In this document: piece by piece, positions 27,782 to 36,917 of the stretch
Layout of the letters: each line of letters starts with the position of its first letter
Numbering within the stretch: the first letter of the stretch is position 1
Assembly: GCA_003228915.1 (NCBI GenBank)
Contig: QIGL01000039.1
Coordinates: 1 to 60,256 of the forward strand
Length of the DNA stretch: 60,256 bases
From: Acidiferrobacteraceae bacterium
GTDB lineage: Bacteria; Pseudomonadota; Gammaproteobacteria; Acidiferrobacterales; SZUA-150
Direction of reading: 5' to 3'
Notes under the pieces: generated by a model
Seen by the model: only the letters and a program-made list of their open reading frames with translations
Told to the model about the DNA's origin: nothing
Database searches by the model: none
Translations under genes and position numbers: made by a program

Positions 27782-28663
27782 ATGAAAATTACCTTAACCA
27801 GAACCGTAAAACGATCATTGCAGGTCTTCATTACTGTTGGCTCAGTCCTGATAGTTACCGGCTGTGCCAGCCTGATTTCATCCCAGGTGATGGGCCTTGC
27901 TGATAATCTCAGCCTGGCAATCATGAACCAGGATGACCCCGAGACTGTAAGAGATGGTGCGCCCGCCTATTTATTATTGATGGACTCTCTGGTTGAAGGC
28001 GATCCGGAAAATCCAAAAATTCTACTAGCCGCTGCCAAGCTCTATACCGCTTATGCCGCAGTTTTTGTTGAAGACAACGAACGAGCAAAACGCCTCAGCA
28101 CGCGGGCATGGACTTATGCTCGTAAAGCTATATGTATCGACAAACCGAAGGTGTGCCAATCTATCAACAAACCTTTGGCCGAATTTGAAAAAAGCATGCA
28201 CGAGTTCAGCAAGGATGAGGTTGGCTTGTTGTATGCGCTGGCCACTACCTGGGCTGGCTGGATCCAGGCCCACCGAGACGACTGGAGTGCGGTCGCTGAT
28301 TTGCCCAAAGTCAACGCCAGTATGAAGCAGGTAGTGCAAATGGATGTAAATTTTGATAACGGTGGCCCCCATTTATATCTTGGTTTGATGAATTCTCTGG
28401 TGCCCAAAACTCTCGGCGGCAAACCAGAACTTGGGAAAAAGCACTTCGAAAATGCGATCGTCATTTCCAAGGGTAAAAATCTTATGATTAAAGTGCAATA
28501 TGCCGAGACCTACGCCAAGCTGGTTTTTGACAGGAAGCTGCACGACCAGCTGTTGAACGAGGTGATTAAAGCAGATGCCAATCACCCCGGATTTATATTA
28601 TTTAATACCCTGGCTAAACGAAAAGCCAAACAGCTTTTAAGTGAAGCTGACGAATATTTCTGA
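27782..28663 (+). CDS. TRAP transporter TatT-family lipoprotein component
   Basis: Periplasmic helical (TPR-like) lipoprotein with signal sequence and lipobox VTGCAS (Cys near residue 28). The repeating helices and segments such as YAAVFVEDNERAKRL and GGPHLYLGLMNSLVPKTLGGKPE match the TatT family, whose trimer associates with a TRAP solute-binding protein, possibly for hydrophobic ligands. It is followed by DctP, DctQ and DctM genes in one operon, as expected for a T-component TRAP system. Confidence 0.8.
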   Translation: MKITLTRTVKRSLQVFITVGSVLIVTGCASLISSQVMGLADNLSLAIMNQDDPETVRDGAPAYLLLMDSLVEGDPENPKILLAAAKLYTAYAAVFVEDNERAKRLSTRAWTYARKAICIDKPKVCQSINKPLAEFEKSMHEFSKDEVGLLYALATTWAGWIQAHRDDWSAVADLPKVNASMKQVVQMDVNFDNGGPHLYLGLMNSLVPKTLGGKPELGKKHFENAIVISKGKNLMIKVQYAETYAKLVFDRKLHDQLLNEVIKADANHPGFILFNTLAKRKAKQLLSEADEYF

Positions 28664-28680
28664 TATGGAATAATTTAACA

Positions 28681-29688
28681 ATGAAGCAATTACTATTAGT
28701 CATTTTTCTGGTTGCAGCCATTACGCCAGTACAGGCCAGAACACTCAAGTTGGCGACACTGGCGCCGGATGGCACGACCTGGATGAAAGAATTTCGCAAG
28801 AGTGCCGCCTTGATCGCCAAACAGACAAATAACAGGGTCAAGCTCAAGTTTTACCCTGGCGGCATCATGGGTAATGAAAAAAGTGTCCTGCGAAAAATCC
28901 GTCTTGGCCAACTCCAGGGCGGTGCCATGACAAGTGGTGGCCTCAGTAAAATATCATCCAAAAACCAGATATACGGCTTACCCTTCAAGTTTAAAACCTA
29001 TGATGAGGTCGATTACATACGTGCCAGAATGGACCACGTAATCACTGACGCTGTTGAGAAAAAAGGTTTCGTGACATTCGGTCTGGCTGAAGGTGGTTTT
29101 GCTTACATAATGTCAAAAGTCCCCGTTGAGCGTTTTATGGCACTCAAGGGCAAAAAAATATGGACCCCTGAAGGAGATGCAATATCACGTACCTTGATGG
29201 AGACATACGATTTATCGCCTACTGCCCTGCCATTAACAGACGTGTTAACCGGGCTGCAAACAGGGCTAATCAACGTGGTTGCGGCCACCCCTTCATTTGC
29301 AATCGCCTTGCAATGGCATTCCAAGGTTAATTACCTGACCCACTACCCTGTATTTTATTCAATCGGTGCCTTTATTATTAGTAAAAAAGTATTCAATAAA
29401 ATTAGCCCTGCTGATCAAAAAATTGTCCGCAAGGAACTCAGCGCTGTAGTTAAAAAACTAAACAAGATAAATCGTGAAGACAATAAAAAAGCCTTACTGG
29501 CATTAAAAAAATATGGTATTAAATTTATCGTGCCTGATGCCGAAGCTGAAAAAGCACTGAAAGAGATTACAGCTACTTTGGCAAGAAAATTATTAGCTCA
29601 GGGCGCCTATACACCTTCGGTCCTGAAGCAACTGGATGAAAACCTGGCACAATTCAGAAAAAATAAAAAATTGGCTGCAAAAAGATAA
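28681..29688 (+). CDS. TRAP transporter solute-binding protein (DctP family)
   Basis: Periplasmic receptor of the TRAP system with a short signal peptide (LLLVIFLVAAITPVQA). The mature region TLKLATLAPDGTTWMKEFRKSAALIAKQTNNRVKLKFYPGG and GLPFKFKTYDEVDYI, with the KIWTPEGD arginine/ligand strand region, fits the DctP family of the TatP branch. At 335 aa it is standard. Ligand unknown. Confidence 0.9.
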   Translation: MKQLLLVIFLVAAITPVQARTLKLATLAPDGTTWMKEFRKSAALIAKQTNNRVKLKFYPGGIMGNEKSVLRKIRLGQLQGGAMTSGGLSKISSKNQIYGLPFKFKTYDEVDYIRARMDHVITDAVEKKGFVTFGLAEGGFAYIMSKVPVERFMALKGKKIWTPEGDAISRTLMETYDLSPTALPLTDVLTGLQTGLINVVAATPSFAIALQWHSKVNYLTHYPVFYSIGAFIISKKVFNKISPADQKIVRKELSAVVKKLNKINREDNKKALLALKKYGIKFIVPDAEAEKALKEITATLARKLLAQGAYTPSVLKQLDENLAQFRKNKKLAAKR

Positions 29689-29691
29689 CAA

Positions 29692-30216
29692 GTGTCTGAG
29701 CAACAGACTTCCTTTTTTAACAAAATAAATCATACTCTCGATAAACTTGAGAGTTTCGTTTTATCCTTACTCCTGTTTTCCATGATAGGCCTGGCCAGCC
29801 TGCAAATTATTCTGCGCAATTTTTTTTCAGGGGGGTTTATCGATGCCGAACCCCTGCTCAGGCTCATGGTCTTGTGGATTGGTCTAATAGGTGCAGTGGC
29901 AGCCAGCCGCGTTTATAAACATATTGCGATCGATGTAATCACGCGTTTTTTATCACAACGAAACAAACTAATCGCGCTCGCATTTAACCATCTGTTCGTG
30001 GCTAGTGTTTGCGCCATTATTGCCTGGCATGCGGGACGTTTTGTATTAATGGATTACGAGGCCGACTCTCCCGCTTTTGGCGCTATCCCTTCATGGGTAA
30101 TGGAATTAATTTTGCCTTTTGCTTTCGGTGCCATGGCCTTACGCTATGGCATTTCTTTTATAGAAAGCATATCGCAACTACTCAATAAGTCATCGCAAGG
30201 AACGCAGGAATCGTGA
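29692..30216 (+). CDS. TRAP transporter small permease (DctQ-like)
   Basis: 174-aa four-TM protein. LLLFSMIGLASLQIILRNFFSGG and LLRLMVLWIGLIGAVAASRVYKHIAIDVI are typical DctQ segments. GTG start four bases after the DctP stop; its stop overlaps the GTG start of the large permease by four bases. It would form the membrane complex with DctM. Confidence 0.88.
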   Translation: MSEQQTSFFNKINHTLDKLESFVLSLLLFSMIGLASLQIILRNFFSGGFIDAEPLLRLMVLWIGLIGAVAASRVYKHIAIDVITRFLSQRNKLIALAFNHLFVASVCAIIAWHAGRFVLMDYEADSPAFGAIPSWVMELILPFAFGAMALRYGISFIESISQLLNKSSQGTQES

Positions 30217-31484
30217 GCCTGGTTTTTATAATTCTCCTGGCATTACTTGGCGTACCGTTGTTTGTGGTTATTGTCACGGGTGCCATGATCGGCTTTAACG
30301 ATTCAGAAATAGATTTGTCAGTGATCGCAGTAGAGATTTATCGCATTGCCGAAATGCCGGCACTACTGACCTTGCCCTTGTTTACTTTTGCTGGTTATTT
30401 ATTAGGCGAAAGCCAGGCGCCGACACGGTTACTAAACCTTACCAATGCCTTACTGGGCTGGATCCCTGGTGGCATGGCTTTTGTGGCTTTAGCCGCCTGT
30501 GCATTTTTTACCGCCTTTACCGGCGCCACGGGTATCACGATCGTTGCCCTCGGCGCCTTGTTATATCCCGCCCTCAAACAGGCGGGTTACCCGGACAACT
30601 TTAACCTGGGGCTGATCACCACCTCGGGCAGCCTGGGCCTGCTGTTCGCGCCCTCACTGCCACTGATCCTCTACGCTGTTATCGCCCAGCAAATGAACCT
30701 GCCGCAACCCCTGACCATAGACCAAATGTTTCTTGCCGGTATTTTGCCAGGCATCCTGATGATTATTATGCTCACTGCGTGGAGCCTCTGGGTAAATCGT
30801 GGAACGCGGGTACCACTGACATCCTTTTCTTTTCAGGAATTAGCCAGTGCGATCAAGGCCGCGGCCTGGGAGTTACCCATACCCTTCATTATTCTGGGTG
30901 GTATTTATGGCGGCGTATTTGCCATCTCGGAAGCAGCGGCTGTGACAGCGCTTTACGTCTTGATAGTTGAGGTTTTTATTTTAAAAGATGTCACCCTAAA
31001 AAATCTACCTGGAATCGTCCGCGAGTCCATGATCCTGGTGGGTGCCATTTTGATTATTCTGGGTGTTTCACTGGCTTCCACCAATTACATGATTGACTCA
31101 GATGTGCCAACCATCGTTTTTGATGCAGTTAAGGAATTTATAACCAGTAAGCTGACTTTCCTGCTGGTGCTTAATGTTTTCCTGCTAATACTCGGCGCCT
31201 TCCTGGATATATTTTCGGCCCTTGTCATTATGGTGCCATTATTAATTCCGCTGGCACTGGCTTATGGCATAGATCCCGTGCACCTGGGGATTATTTTTCT
31301 GGCAAATATGCAGATTGGGTATATTACCCCCCCTGTCGGCATGAACCTGTTTATCGCCAGTTACAGATTTAATAAACCGGTACTACAATTATATGTGGCG
31401 ACCCTGCCCTTTTTCTTCCTGTTACTGGCTGCGGTTCTAATTATCACTTATGTACCGGCCCTTTCGTTAATATTAATCCAGTAA
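30213..31484 (+). CDS. TRAP transporter large permease (DctM-like)
   Basis: 423-aa ion-transporter-superfamily permease with about 12 TM helices. AFFTAFTGATGITIVALGALLYPAL, TSGSLGLLFAPSLPLILYAV and LANMQIGYITPPVGMNLFIASYRF are the conserved DctM blocks; the last two contain the expected scaffold and Na+ site regions. GTG start coupled to DctQ. Uptake is driven by Na+ in characterised members. Confidence 0.92.
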   Translation: MSLVFIILLALLGVPLFVVIVTGAMIGFNDSEIDLSVIAVEIYRIAEMPALLTLPLFTFAGYLLGESQAPTRLLNLTNALLGWIPGGMAFVALAACAFFTAFTGATGITIVALGALLYPALKQAGYPDNFNLGLITTSGSLGLLFAPSLPLILYAVIAQQMNLPQPLTIDQMFLAGILPGILMIIMLTAWSLWVNRGTRVPLTSFSFQELASAIKAAAWELPIPFIILGGIYGGVFAISEAAAVTALYVLIVEVFILKDVTLKNLPGIVRESMILVGAILIILGVSLASTNYMIDSDVPTIVFDAVKEFITSKLTFLLVLNVFLLILGAFLDIFSALVIMVPLLIPLALAYGIDPVHLGIIFLANMQIGYITPPVGMNLFIASYRFNKPVLQLYVATLPFFFLLLAAVLIITYVPALSLILIQ

Positions 31485-31598
31485 CCCTGCTGGGCGAGAC
31501 AACTCTGTTATCCCCGGTAATTCAAAACCCTTGAAAACAAGGTATAATGCACCAATATATAAAGTAGAATGATTGATATTTTAAGGGGCGGGCTGGCA

Positions 31599-32036
31599 AT
31601 GGTTATTTACGATTTAAGTTGTGCAGGTGGACACAAATTTGAGGGCTGGTTCAAGCAACCCGATAATTTTACCGACCAGCTTGAAAACAGCATGCTCAGT
31701 TGTCCCGTGTGTGGTTCTGTTAATATCAGGAAACTGCCAACAGCCAGCCACATCAAAACTGGCCCTGCCCGGGAATCAGTAAACAAGTCACAAGAAATGC
31801 ATAATGACGCTTCGTTGGTTGAAGCTATGCAAAGCCTGCGCGCCCATATTGACGAAAATTTTGTTAACGTAGGCGCACAATTTCCCGAAGAAGCCAGGAA
31901 AATGCATTATGGCGAAAGCGAGGAAAAACAAATTCGTGGCACGGCAACCCAGGACGAAGTGCACTCACTTGCCGAGGAAGGAATAGATGCCTTTCCATTA
32001 CCCGGGATCAGCGTTGATAAAAACAAGTTAAACTAA
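31599..32036 (+). CDS. DUF1178 family zinc-ribbon-like protein
   Basis: 145-aa protein starting MVIYDLSCAGGHKFEGWF, followed by SCPVCGSVNIRKLPTASHI; the paired cysteines probably bind zinc, and the C-terminal half (ATQDEVHSLAEEGIDAFPLPG) is the DUF1178 signature. The ORF track begins at 31569; the ATG at 31599 with AAGGGG upstream matches family members. Function unknown. Confidence 0.85.
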   Translation: MVIYDLSCAGGHKFEGWFKQPDNFTDQLENSMLSCPVCGSVNIRKLPTASHIKTGPARESVNKSQEMHNDASLVEAMQSLRAHIDENFVNVGAQFPEEARKMHYGESEEKQIRGTATQDEVHSLAEEGIDAFPLPGISVDKNKLN

Positions 32037-32196
32037 TATTGATTGGGGCTTCTATAAAAATTAATCATACATCTACAATGCACGTGCTGGTAACAACCGC
32101 CACGGAAATATTATGTTCTTAATTTCTAAATAAATCATATGCTGAAATTTAGCATCGAGAAATACCAGTAAACGGGCCAGTAAACAATATGCAGCC

Positions 32197-32436
32197 ATGA
32201 ATGGAACAGTCATCGCCTTCAATAAAATAAAAGGTTTTGCGGCAATAAAAACCGGGGGCGGGATTACCGTGGCCGAATTATTCAGCTGTGAAGCCGATAT
32301 TGGTGATGTGATCACTGGTGACCTGGAAAATCTGGGTGACGAGACATTCTATAATAGTACCCAGTCAGAAGAATTTGATGTTTACGTCCATGGCGTCAGA
32401 TGCAGTGAGTCCGATTCAGAAAAACTTATGGACTAG
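32197..32436 (+). CDS. Small acidic protein, cold-shock-like N-terminus (uncertain)
   Basis: 79-aa acidic protein. MNGTVIAFNKIKGFAAIKTGGGITVAEL has the length and beta pattern of an OB-fold/CSD-like start (G-x-V-x(5)-G-F-A-x-I), then GDVITGDLENLG. It lacks the RNP1/RNP2 aromatic motifs of true CspA proteins. Weak ribosome site. Isolated between DUF1178 and the convergent protease gene. I do not recognise the family with certainty. Confidence 0.6.
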   Translation: MNGTVIAFNKIKGFAAIKTGGGITVAELFSCEADIGDVITGDLENLGDETFYNSTQSEEFDVYVHGVRCSESDSEKLMD

Positions 32437-32470
32437 CACTTGCAAGTGACCGTTCTAATAAGACAGGTCT

Positions 32471-35455
32471 TTATAATATATAAGATGCCATTCCCAATTT
32501 CTCCATTTGATCGGCCTGGGTACTATTGGTAATCACGGCAACACTGGCATTTTCTGTCTGTAAATATTTTTTTCCCACCCGTAACAAGTCATCCAGCTTT
32601 ACCGCCAGCACCTGGTTACGGTAGGTACGTCTTTGCTCAGGAGTTCGGCCAAACAAGTTACTGTAAAAAGCCTTACGCGCTTCACCTGAAGGTGATGCAG
32701 GTTTATCGATAGCACCTATGACACCGAGAATCGCCTCTTCGACCTGGCGCCATTGATGTTTTTCGTTAAGCAGCCAGTTGATGGAGGCATCAAAATCATC
32801 CAGCGTCTCGCCGAGCCTCGGGTCTCGGTACGAATAAAAACGAAAACATGCATTGTCCGTGTCATGGCCGGCACCGCCACCATAAGCACCGCCCTGCTCT
32901 CGAATGACACGGTGCAAAAAACCATTCCGGAGAAAGCCGGACAAGACAGACAAGGGCGCAGCATCGGGATGATTCACGGGCACGGTCGGGTAGGCCTTGG
33001 CGCAGAAATTTACCTGGGTGCTGGTAATCCAGCCTTGCTTAACCTGGTCGCGCACTTTAGCCGTTGCAAAGGCAGATGGTTTTTTGCTGCCCGGTTTTTT
33101 GTCGCGCCACGTATTTCCCAGCGTTTTGATAACCTCACTGGCTCTGGTGGCTTCGCTTATGATCAGGAATTGACGTGGTGACTGCAAAATTTTCTGATGG
33201 ATTAGCTGGAATTTTTCCAGCAATTCAGCCAGTTTATTTTTATCGTCCAGGGAATCATCAAGCGCCTTCAGGGAATGAATGCCTTGCAGGCCCCTGAGGC
33301 GATGGGATAGCGCCGCCGCTGGACTCATTTTACTGCTGGCAGCTGACATGGCTAGCATATGACCACTACCGGTAACGCTCTGCTCTGACCGTGCCCGCAT
33401 TTGGGCAATGACTTCACGGATACGGGCCGACTCATCAAAACGTACAGTCTCGAGCATTTGTTGCATTAAGTCAGCGAGCTTATCCTGGTTGCGAACCAGG
33501 GCCCGTCCAGACAAGGTAAAAAAAGCGCTGATTTTTTGCTCATCATTGATTGCGCCGCGCATGGACGTTGATGCCGAGATACCACCACTGACTGCGTCCT
33601 GCCAATCCTGGGTAAATAAATAATCTTTCTCGCCAATACCTAATTCTGCCAGGCAATTTGTGTAAATAGGCAACAATTGCACCAGCTCATCTTCCAGTTG
33701 CGGCAGATCAATAATAATTTGCTCATAGACCAAACCGTTAGTTCCCTGGGCATAACAGGCAGCCGGGAAATGTTCAATGGTTTTTTCTTCGGCAGCAGGA
33801 ATAAGCAGGTCGTTTGGCACATCATCCAGACCTACCTTGGGTAAAATTTCCGGATCATCATCTTGCTTCTGGCGTTTTGCCAATGCGGCGGCCAGATTTA
33901 TGACGTTTTGTTTATCGTTATCACTCATGGCTGCTTTCATTCGTGCCAGTTTCGCCGCTTCAGCCGCATTCTCCTTGTCACTCAAATCGGTATCGGGTAC
34001 CAGTGTGACACATAAACGATGGGGATTTTCGAGTAGCCAGTCACGAACAAGATTTTTTATAAACTCGGGGTCAGTTATATCTGCTTGTAATGTTGCCAGT
34101 ACTTTATCAAGGTCCAGTAAATTAACGGGATCGCCTTCATGGATGGCAGCGGGTAGCGCCTCAAGAATTAGTTGCAAACCATAGGGATACCCATCACCAC
34201 TGACTTCCCGTTGCTGTAATTCCAGTTGATGCAAAACCGACGCCAGTTTTTCGTGGCTAATGCCATTAGCTACCACGTCTTTTAAAACATTCAGCACCAG
34301 CTTTTCAACTGCTTTGGTATTTTCTGCAGTCGTGCCTTCCAAACCACACATCAAAGCCATTTCACGGTTAGAATCCTCAAGCCCGCACAATGGTGAAGGA
34401 GCGCTGCCAAGGTCAGTGGTTTCCAGTGCATAACGAAGGGGAGAGGCGCCATTATCCAGTAATACCGATGACAGCAAATGTGCCCGCATCAACTCCAGTG
34501 GGTCTGTGCATTTTCCCAGCAACCAGCCAACGACAATATGGGTCTTGTTGCCTTCGGCATCTGCTTTATCAAGGGCATAGGGCTTCGTTACCGATAACGC
34601 TTTGCTGAATCGTTTTTCATCATTAACTTTAATATCGTTATCAAGCTTCTCAAAACTGGATAAGGCGTTGTCCTGAAAGCGGGTTTGTAGCTCAAACGCC
34701 GGTATGTCACCGTAGGTCATAAAAATAGCATTGGAGGGATGATAATGGCTTTTATAAAAATCCTTTAACTGTTGGTAGCCAAGATCAGGAATGTCGCTGG
34801 GCTCACCGCCACTATTATAGTGATAGGTGGTTGTGGGAAATAAATGTTCTGTAAACACCTGCCATAATTTACTTGTAGTCGCGCTCATGGCCCCTTTCAT
34901 TTCATTAAAAACGACCCCTTTAAAAACCAGGTTTGTATCAGCATCATCCGGTTTTTCGAATTCAACCCTGTGCCCTTCCTGGGAAAAATCCAGCTCATGC
35001 AAACGTGAGAAAAATGTCGCATCCAGGTAAACATCCAGTAGATTATAGAAATCTTTTCGATTCTGACTGGCAAAAGGATAAGCGGTCCAGTCGCTGGAAG
35101 TAAATGCGTTCATAAATGTATTGAGTGACCGTCGGATCATCATAAAAAATGGATCACGGACGGGAAACTTTTCACTGCCACAAAGTGCAGTATGCTCGAG
35201 GATATGGGCAACGCCGGTGGAATCCATTGGCACAGTTCGGAAGGCAACCAGGAAAACATTTTCGACATTGTCAGATGCAAGGTGAAAATGGCTGGCGCCA
35301 GTAACTTTATGGCGATATTCCTCGACACGAATATTTAATGAGTTTATCTGGCGTGTTTGGATTAACTCAAATGCGGGGTGCACTTTGTTAACAGACTGTT
35401 TATTGCTGGAAGGCTCTTCACCCAAAGATTTCTTTTTAGCGGCTGCCGTTGTCAT
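32471..35455 (-). CDS. M16C insulinase-family metallopeptidase, PreP-like
   Basis: 994-aa two-module zinc peptidase related to mitochondrial presequence protease PreP. The inverted zinc motif HILEHTALCGSEKFPVRDPFF (HxxEH) near residue 84 and the downstream Glu in the FKGVVFNEMKGA segment are intact. The second half (about 530-994) is the inactive M16 module with the QGGAYGGGAGHDTDNACFRFYSYRDPR block. Likely degrades peptides in the cytoplasm or periplasm; no signal peptide is evident. Confidence 0.9.
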   Translation of the reverse strand: MTTAAAKKKSLGEEPSSNKQSVNKVHPAFELIQTRQINSLNIRVEEYRHKVTGASHFHLASDNVENVFLVAFRTVPMDSTGVAHILEHTALCGSEKFPVRDPFFMMIRRSLNTFMNAFTSSDWTAYPFASQNRKDFYNLLDVYLDATFFSRLHELDFSQEGHRVEFEKPDDADTNLVFKGVVFNEMKGAMSATTSKLWQVFTEHLFPTTTYHYNSGGEPSDIPDLGYQQLKDFYKSHYHPSNAIFMTYGDIPAFELQTRFQDNALSSFEKLDNDIKVNDEKRFSKALSVTKPYALDKADAEGNKTHIVVGWLLGKCTDPLELMRAHLLSSVLLDNGASPLRYALETTDLGSAPSPLCGLEDSNREMALMCGLEGTTAENTKAVEKLVLNVLKDVVANGISHEKLASVLHQLELQQREVSGDGYPYGLQLILEALPAAIHEGDPVNLLDLDKVLATLQADITDPEFIKNLVRDWLLENPHRLCVTLVPDTDLSDKENAAEAAKLARMKAAMSDNDKQNVINLAAALAKRQKQDDDPEILPKVGLDDVPNDLLIPAAEEKTIEHFPAACYAQGTNGLVYEQIIIDLPQLEDELVQLLPIYTNCLAELGIGEKDYLFTQDWQDAVSGGISASTSMRGAINDEQKISAFFTLSGRALVRNQDKLADLMQQMLETVRFDESARIREVIAQMRARSEQSVTGSGHMLAMSAASSKMSPAAALSHRLRGLQGIHSLKALDDSLDDKNKLAELLEKFQLIHQKILQSPRQFLIISEATRASEVIKTLGNTWRDKKPGSKKPSAFATAKVRDQVKQGWITSTQVNFCAKAYPTVPVNHPDAAPLSVLSGFLRNGFLHRVIREQGGAYGGGAGHDTDNACFRFYSYRDPRLGETLDDFDASINWLLNEKHQWRQVEEAILGVIGAIDKPASPSGEARKAFYSNLFGRTPEQRRTYRNQVLAVKLDDLLRVGKKYLQTENASVAVITNSTQADQMEKLGMASYIL

Positions 35456-35675
35456 AAAATATTCCGGTTAAGTATGATAGTGTAATCGTTTAGACGTTTT
35501 AGAGCATATTTCCAGAAACGGCAAGTCTTGCCATATTAGTCACGAATATAGCAGGGGAATTGATGAAAAATCTCCCTGTTTCGAATCACTTTTTTTATCC
35601 TAATTTTCCGAAAATCACTTTTTTGACCTGGAACTGGATACGTTTTTTTAATTTCAATTTCAATTTAAAATAATT

Positions 35676-36176
35676 ATGGGTAGATATCGGCCCCCGGCAC
35701 CAAAAAAAACTGCTGTCATAACACAACAAGGCCATGAGCGCCTGACCGAGGAACTGCGTTTTTTGTGGCGTGAGGAACGCCCAAAAATTACCCAAACCGT
35801 TTCTGAAGCAGCGGCCCAGGGTGACCGTTCTGAAAATGCTGACTACATTTATGGCAAAAGACGTCTGGCTGAAATCGATCGTCGTGTACGTTACTTAAAA
35901 AAACGACTGGAAGAGATGGTAATCGTAAACCAGCCCCCGGACGACTTAAGTAAAATATATTTTGGTGCCTGGGTCACAGTAAAAGATGAACAAGGGCTGG
36001 GGAAAAAATACCGGATAGTGGGCCCCGATGAGTTTGATGATAAAGATGAGTATATTAGTGTTGATTCTCCGGTGGCCCGGGCAATCATGGGCAAGTCGGT
36101 AAATGACGAGGTATCTGTTTTAACGCCTGATGGCCAGATAAATTTAACAATAATCGCAATTGAATATGATCAGTAG
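35676..36176 (+). CDS. greB: Transcription elongation factor GreB
   Basis: Cleavage factor that rescues backtracked RNA polymerase. The N-terminal coiled coil carries the catalytic acidic tip in QGDRSENADYIYGKRRLAEIDRRVRYL, with RxxRYLxKRLE typical of GreB rather than GreA; the FKBP-like C-domain follows (VARAIMGKSVNDEVSVLTPDG). 166 aa is standard. It overlaps the start of the next ORF by 11-17 bases. Confidence 0.93.
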   Translation: MGRYRPPAPKKTAVITQQGHERLTEELRFLWREERPKITQTVSEAAAQGDRSENADYIYGKRRLAEIDRRVRYLKKRLEEMVIVNQPPDDLSKIYFGAWVTVKDEQGLGKKYRIVGPDEFDDKDEYISVDSPVARAIMGKSVNDEVSVLTPDGQINLTIIAIEYDQ

Positions 36177-36666
36177 ATACACCGAAAACAAGTTAATAAA
36201 ATACAATGCCGGGATTTTATCTGGATTCCTGCGACACAAAAATGATGCAGATAATAAGCTAAGCCATCATTTTGCTGGTCGTTATGAAAATATTTACATT
36301 GATCAGGATAAAATACCCGAACTAGCCCCGGTATTTGATGTTGTTAGCAGGCATGCTTCAGAAATTCTTGGTTTAGGCAGCAATAAATTACAGTCGGGAT
36401 ACTGGTTCAACTACATGCTAACCGGTCAGCGGACACTGCCACATAGTCATGATGAGGACAATGAGCTACTGTCCTGTATTTATTATGTTTCCGTACCAGA
36501 CCAGTCAGGCCAGCTTTTTCTTGGTGAAGGAAATAATCAGGAAATTATAATCCCTGAAGAATCATTAATAGTTTTCTTTCCAACTGACCTGATCCATAGC
36601 GTAGGTGAAAATAAAAGCGCCCAGCCAAGGCTATCAATTGCCATTAATATAGGAGAAATTATATGA
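36166..36666 (+). CDS. Putative 2OG-Fe(II) oxygenase-like protein
   Basis: 166-aa protein with a double-stranded beta-helix layout. LPHSHDEDNELLSCIYYVS supplies an HxD-type iron motif, and the distal LIHSVGENKSAQPRLSIAINIG supplies the second His and the Arg expected to bind 2-oxoglutarate. This resembles short putative 2OG-Fe(II) oxygenases that hydroxylate proteins or small molecules. The ORF track begins at 36160; the ATG at 36166 is equally possible. Translationally coupled to greB. Substrate unknown. Confidence 0.65.
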   Translation: MISRYTENKLIKYNAGILSGFLRHKNDADNKLSHHFAGRYENIYIDQDKIPELAPVFDVVSRHASEILGLGSNKLQSGYWFNYMLTGQRTLPHSHDEDNELLSCIYYVSVPDQSGQLFLGEGNNQEIIIPEESLIVFFPTDLIHSVGENKSAQPRLSIAINIGEII

Positions 36667-36678
36667 GATGTTTATCTA

Positions 36679-36905
36679 GGGAAACTCAGATCAATATACG
36701 TTAGTCATCCCGACCTATGTTTGTCATTCCGACCGAAGCGGAGGAATCTTGTCACTTCCTGATACTATTGAAGTTCCTTGGAGTGAGATCTCTCGGCAAC
36801 TGCTCCATGCGTTGCTCTAGCTCCTCCATCTGACCGCCATGGAAGGCGGGAATGCAATAGGATTGTCTGGAACACGGTCGAGATGACAATTGATCAGAGT
36901 TTCCC
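36679..36905. mobile_element. MITE copy B1 (subtype B, long form)
   Basis: 227-bp element with terminal inverted repeats GGGAAACTCAGATCAAT and, at the right, ATTGATCAGAGTTTCCC (one mismatch over 17). The interior shares GTCATTCCGACCG(A/T)AG and GGAGGAATCTTGT(C/A)ACTTC with copy B2, in inverted orientation. Relative to B2 it holds an extra block of about 77 bp (36795-36871) with two hairpins. It lies between two convergent genes, 12 bp from each stop codon. Confidence 0.8.
36795..36871. repeat. Nested hairpin module inside MITE B1
   Basis: Block absent from B2. It contains GCAAC-TGCTCCATGC-GTTGC (36796-36815) and CCGCC-ATGGAA-GGCGG (36834-36849), both centred on a CCATG-type core, like the modules in MITE A2. 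Confidence 0.5.
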
Positions 36906-36917
36906 TGGTATATAAAA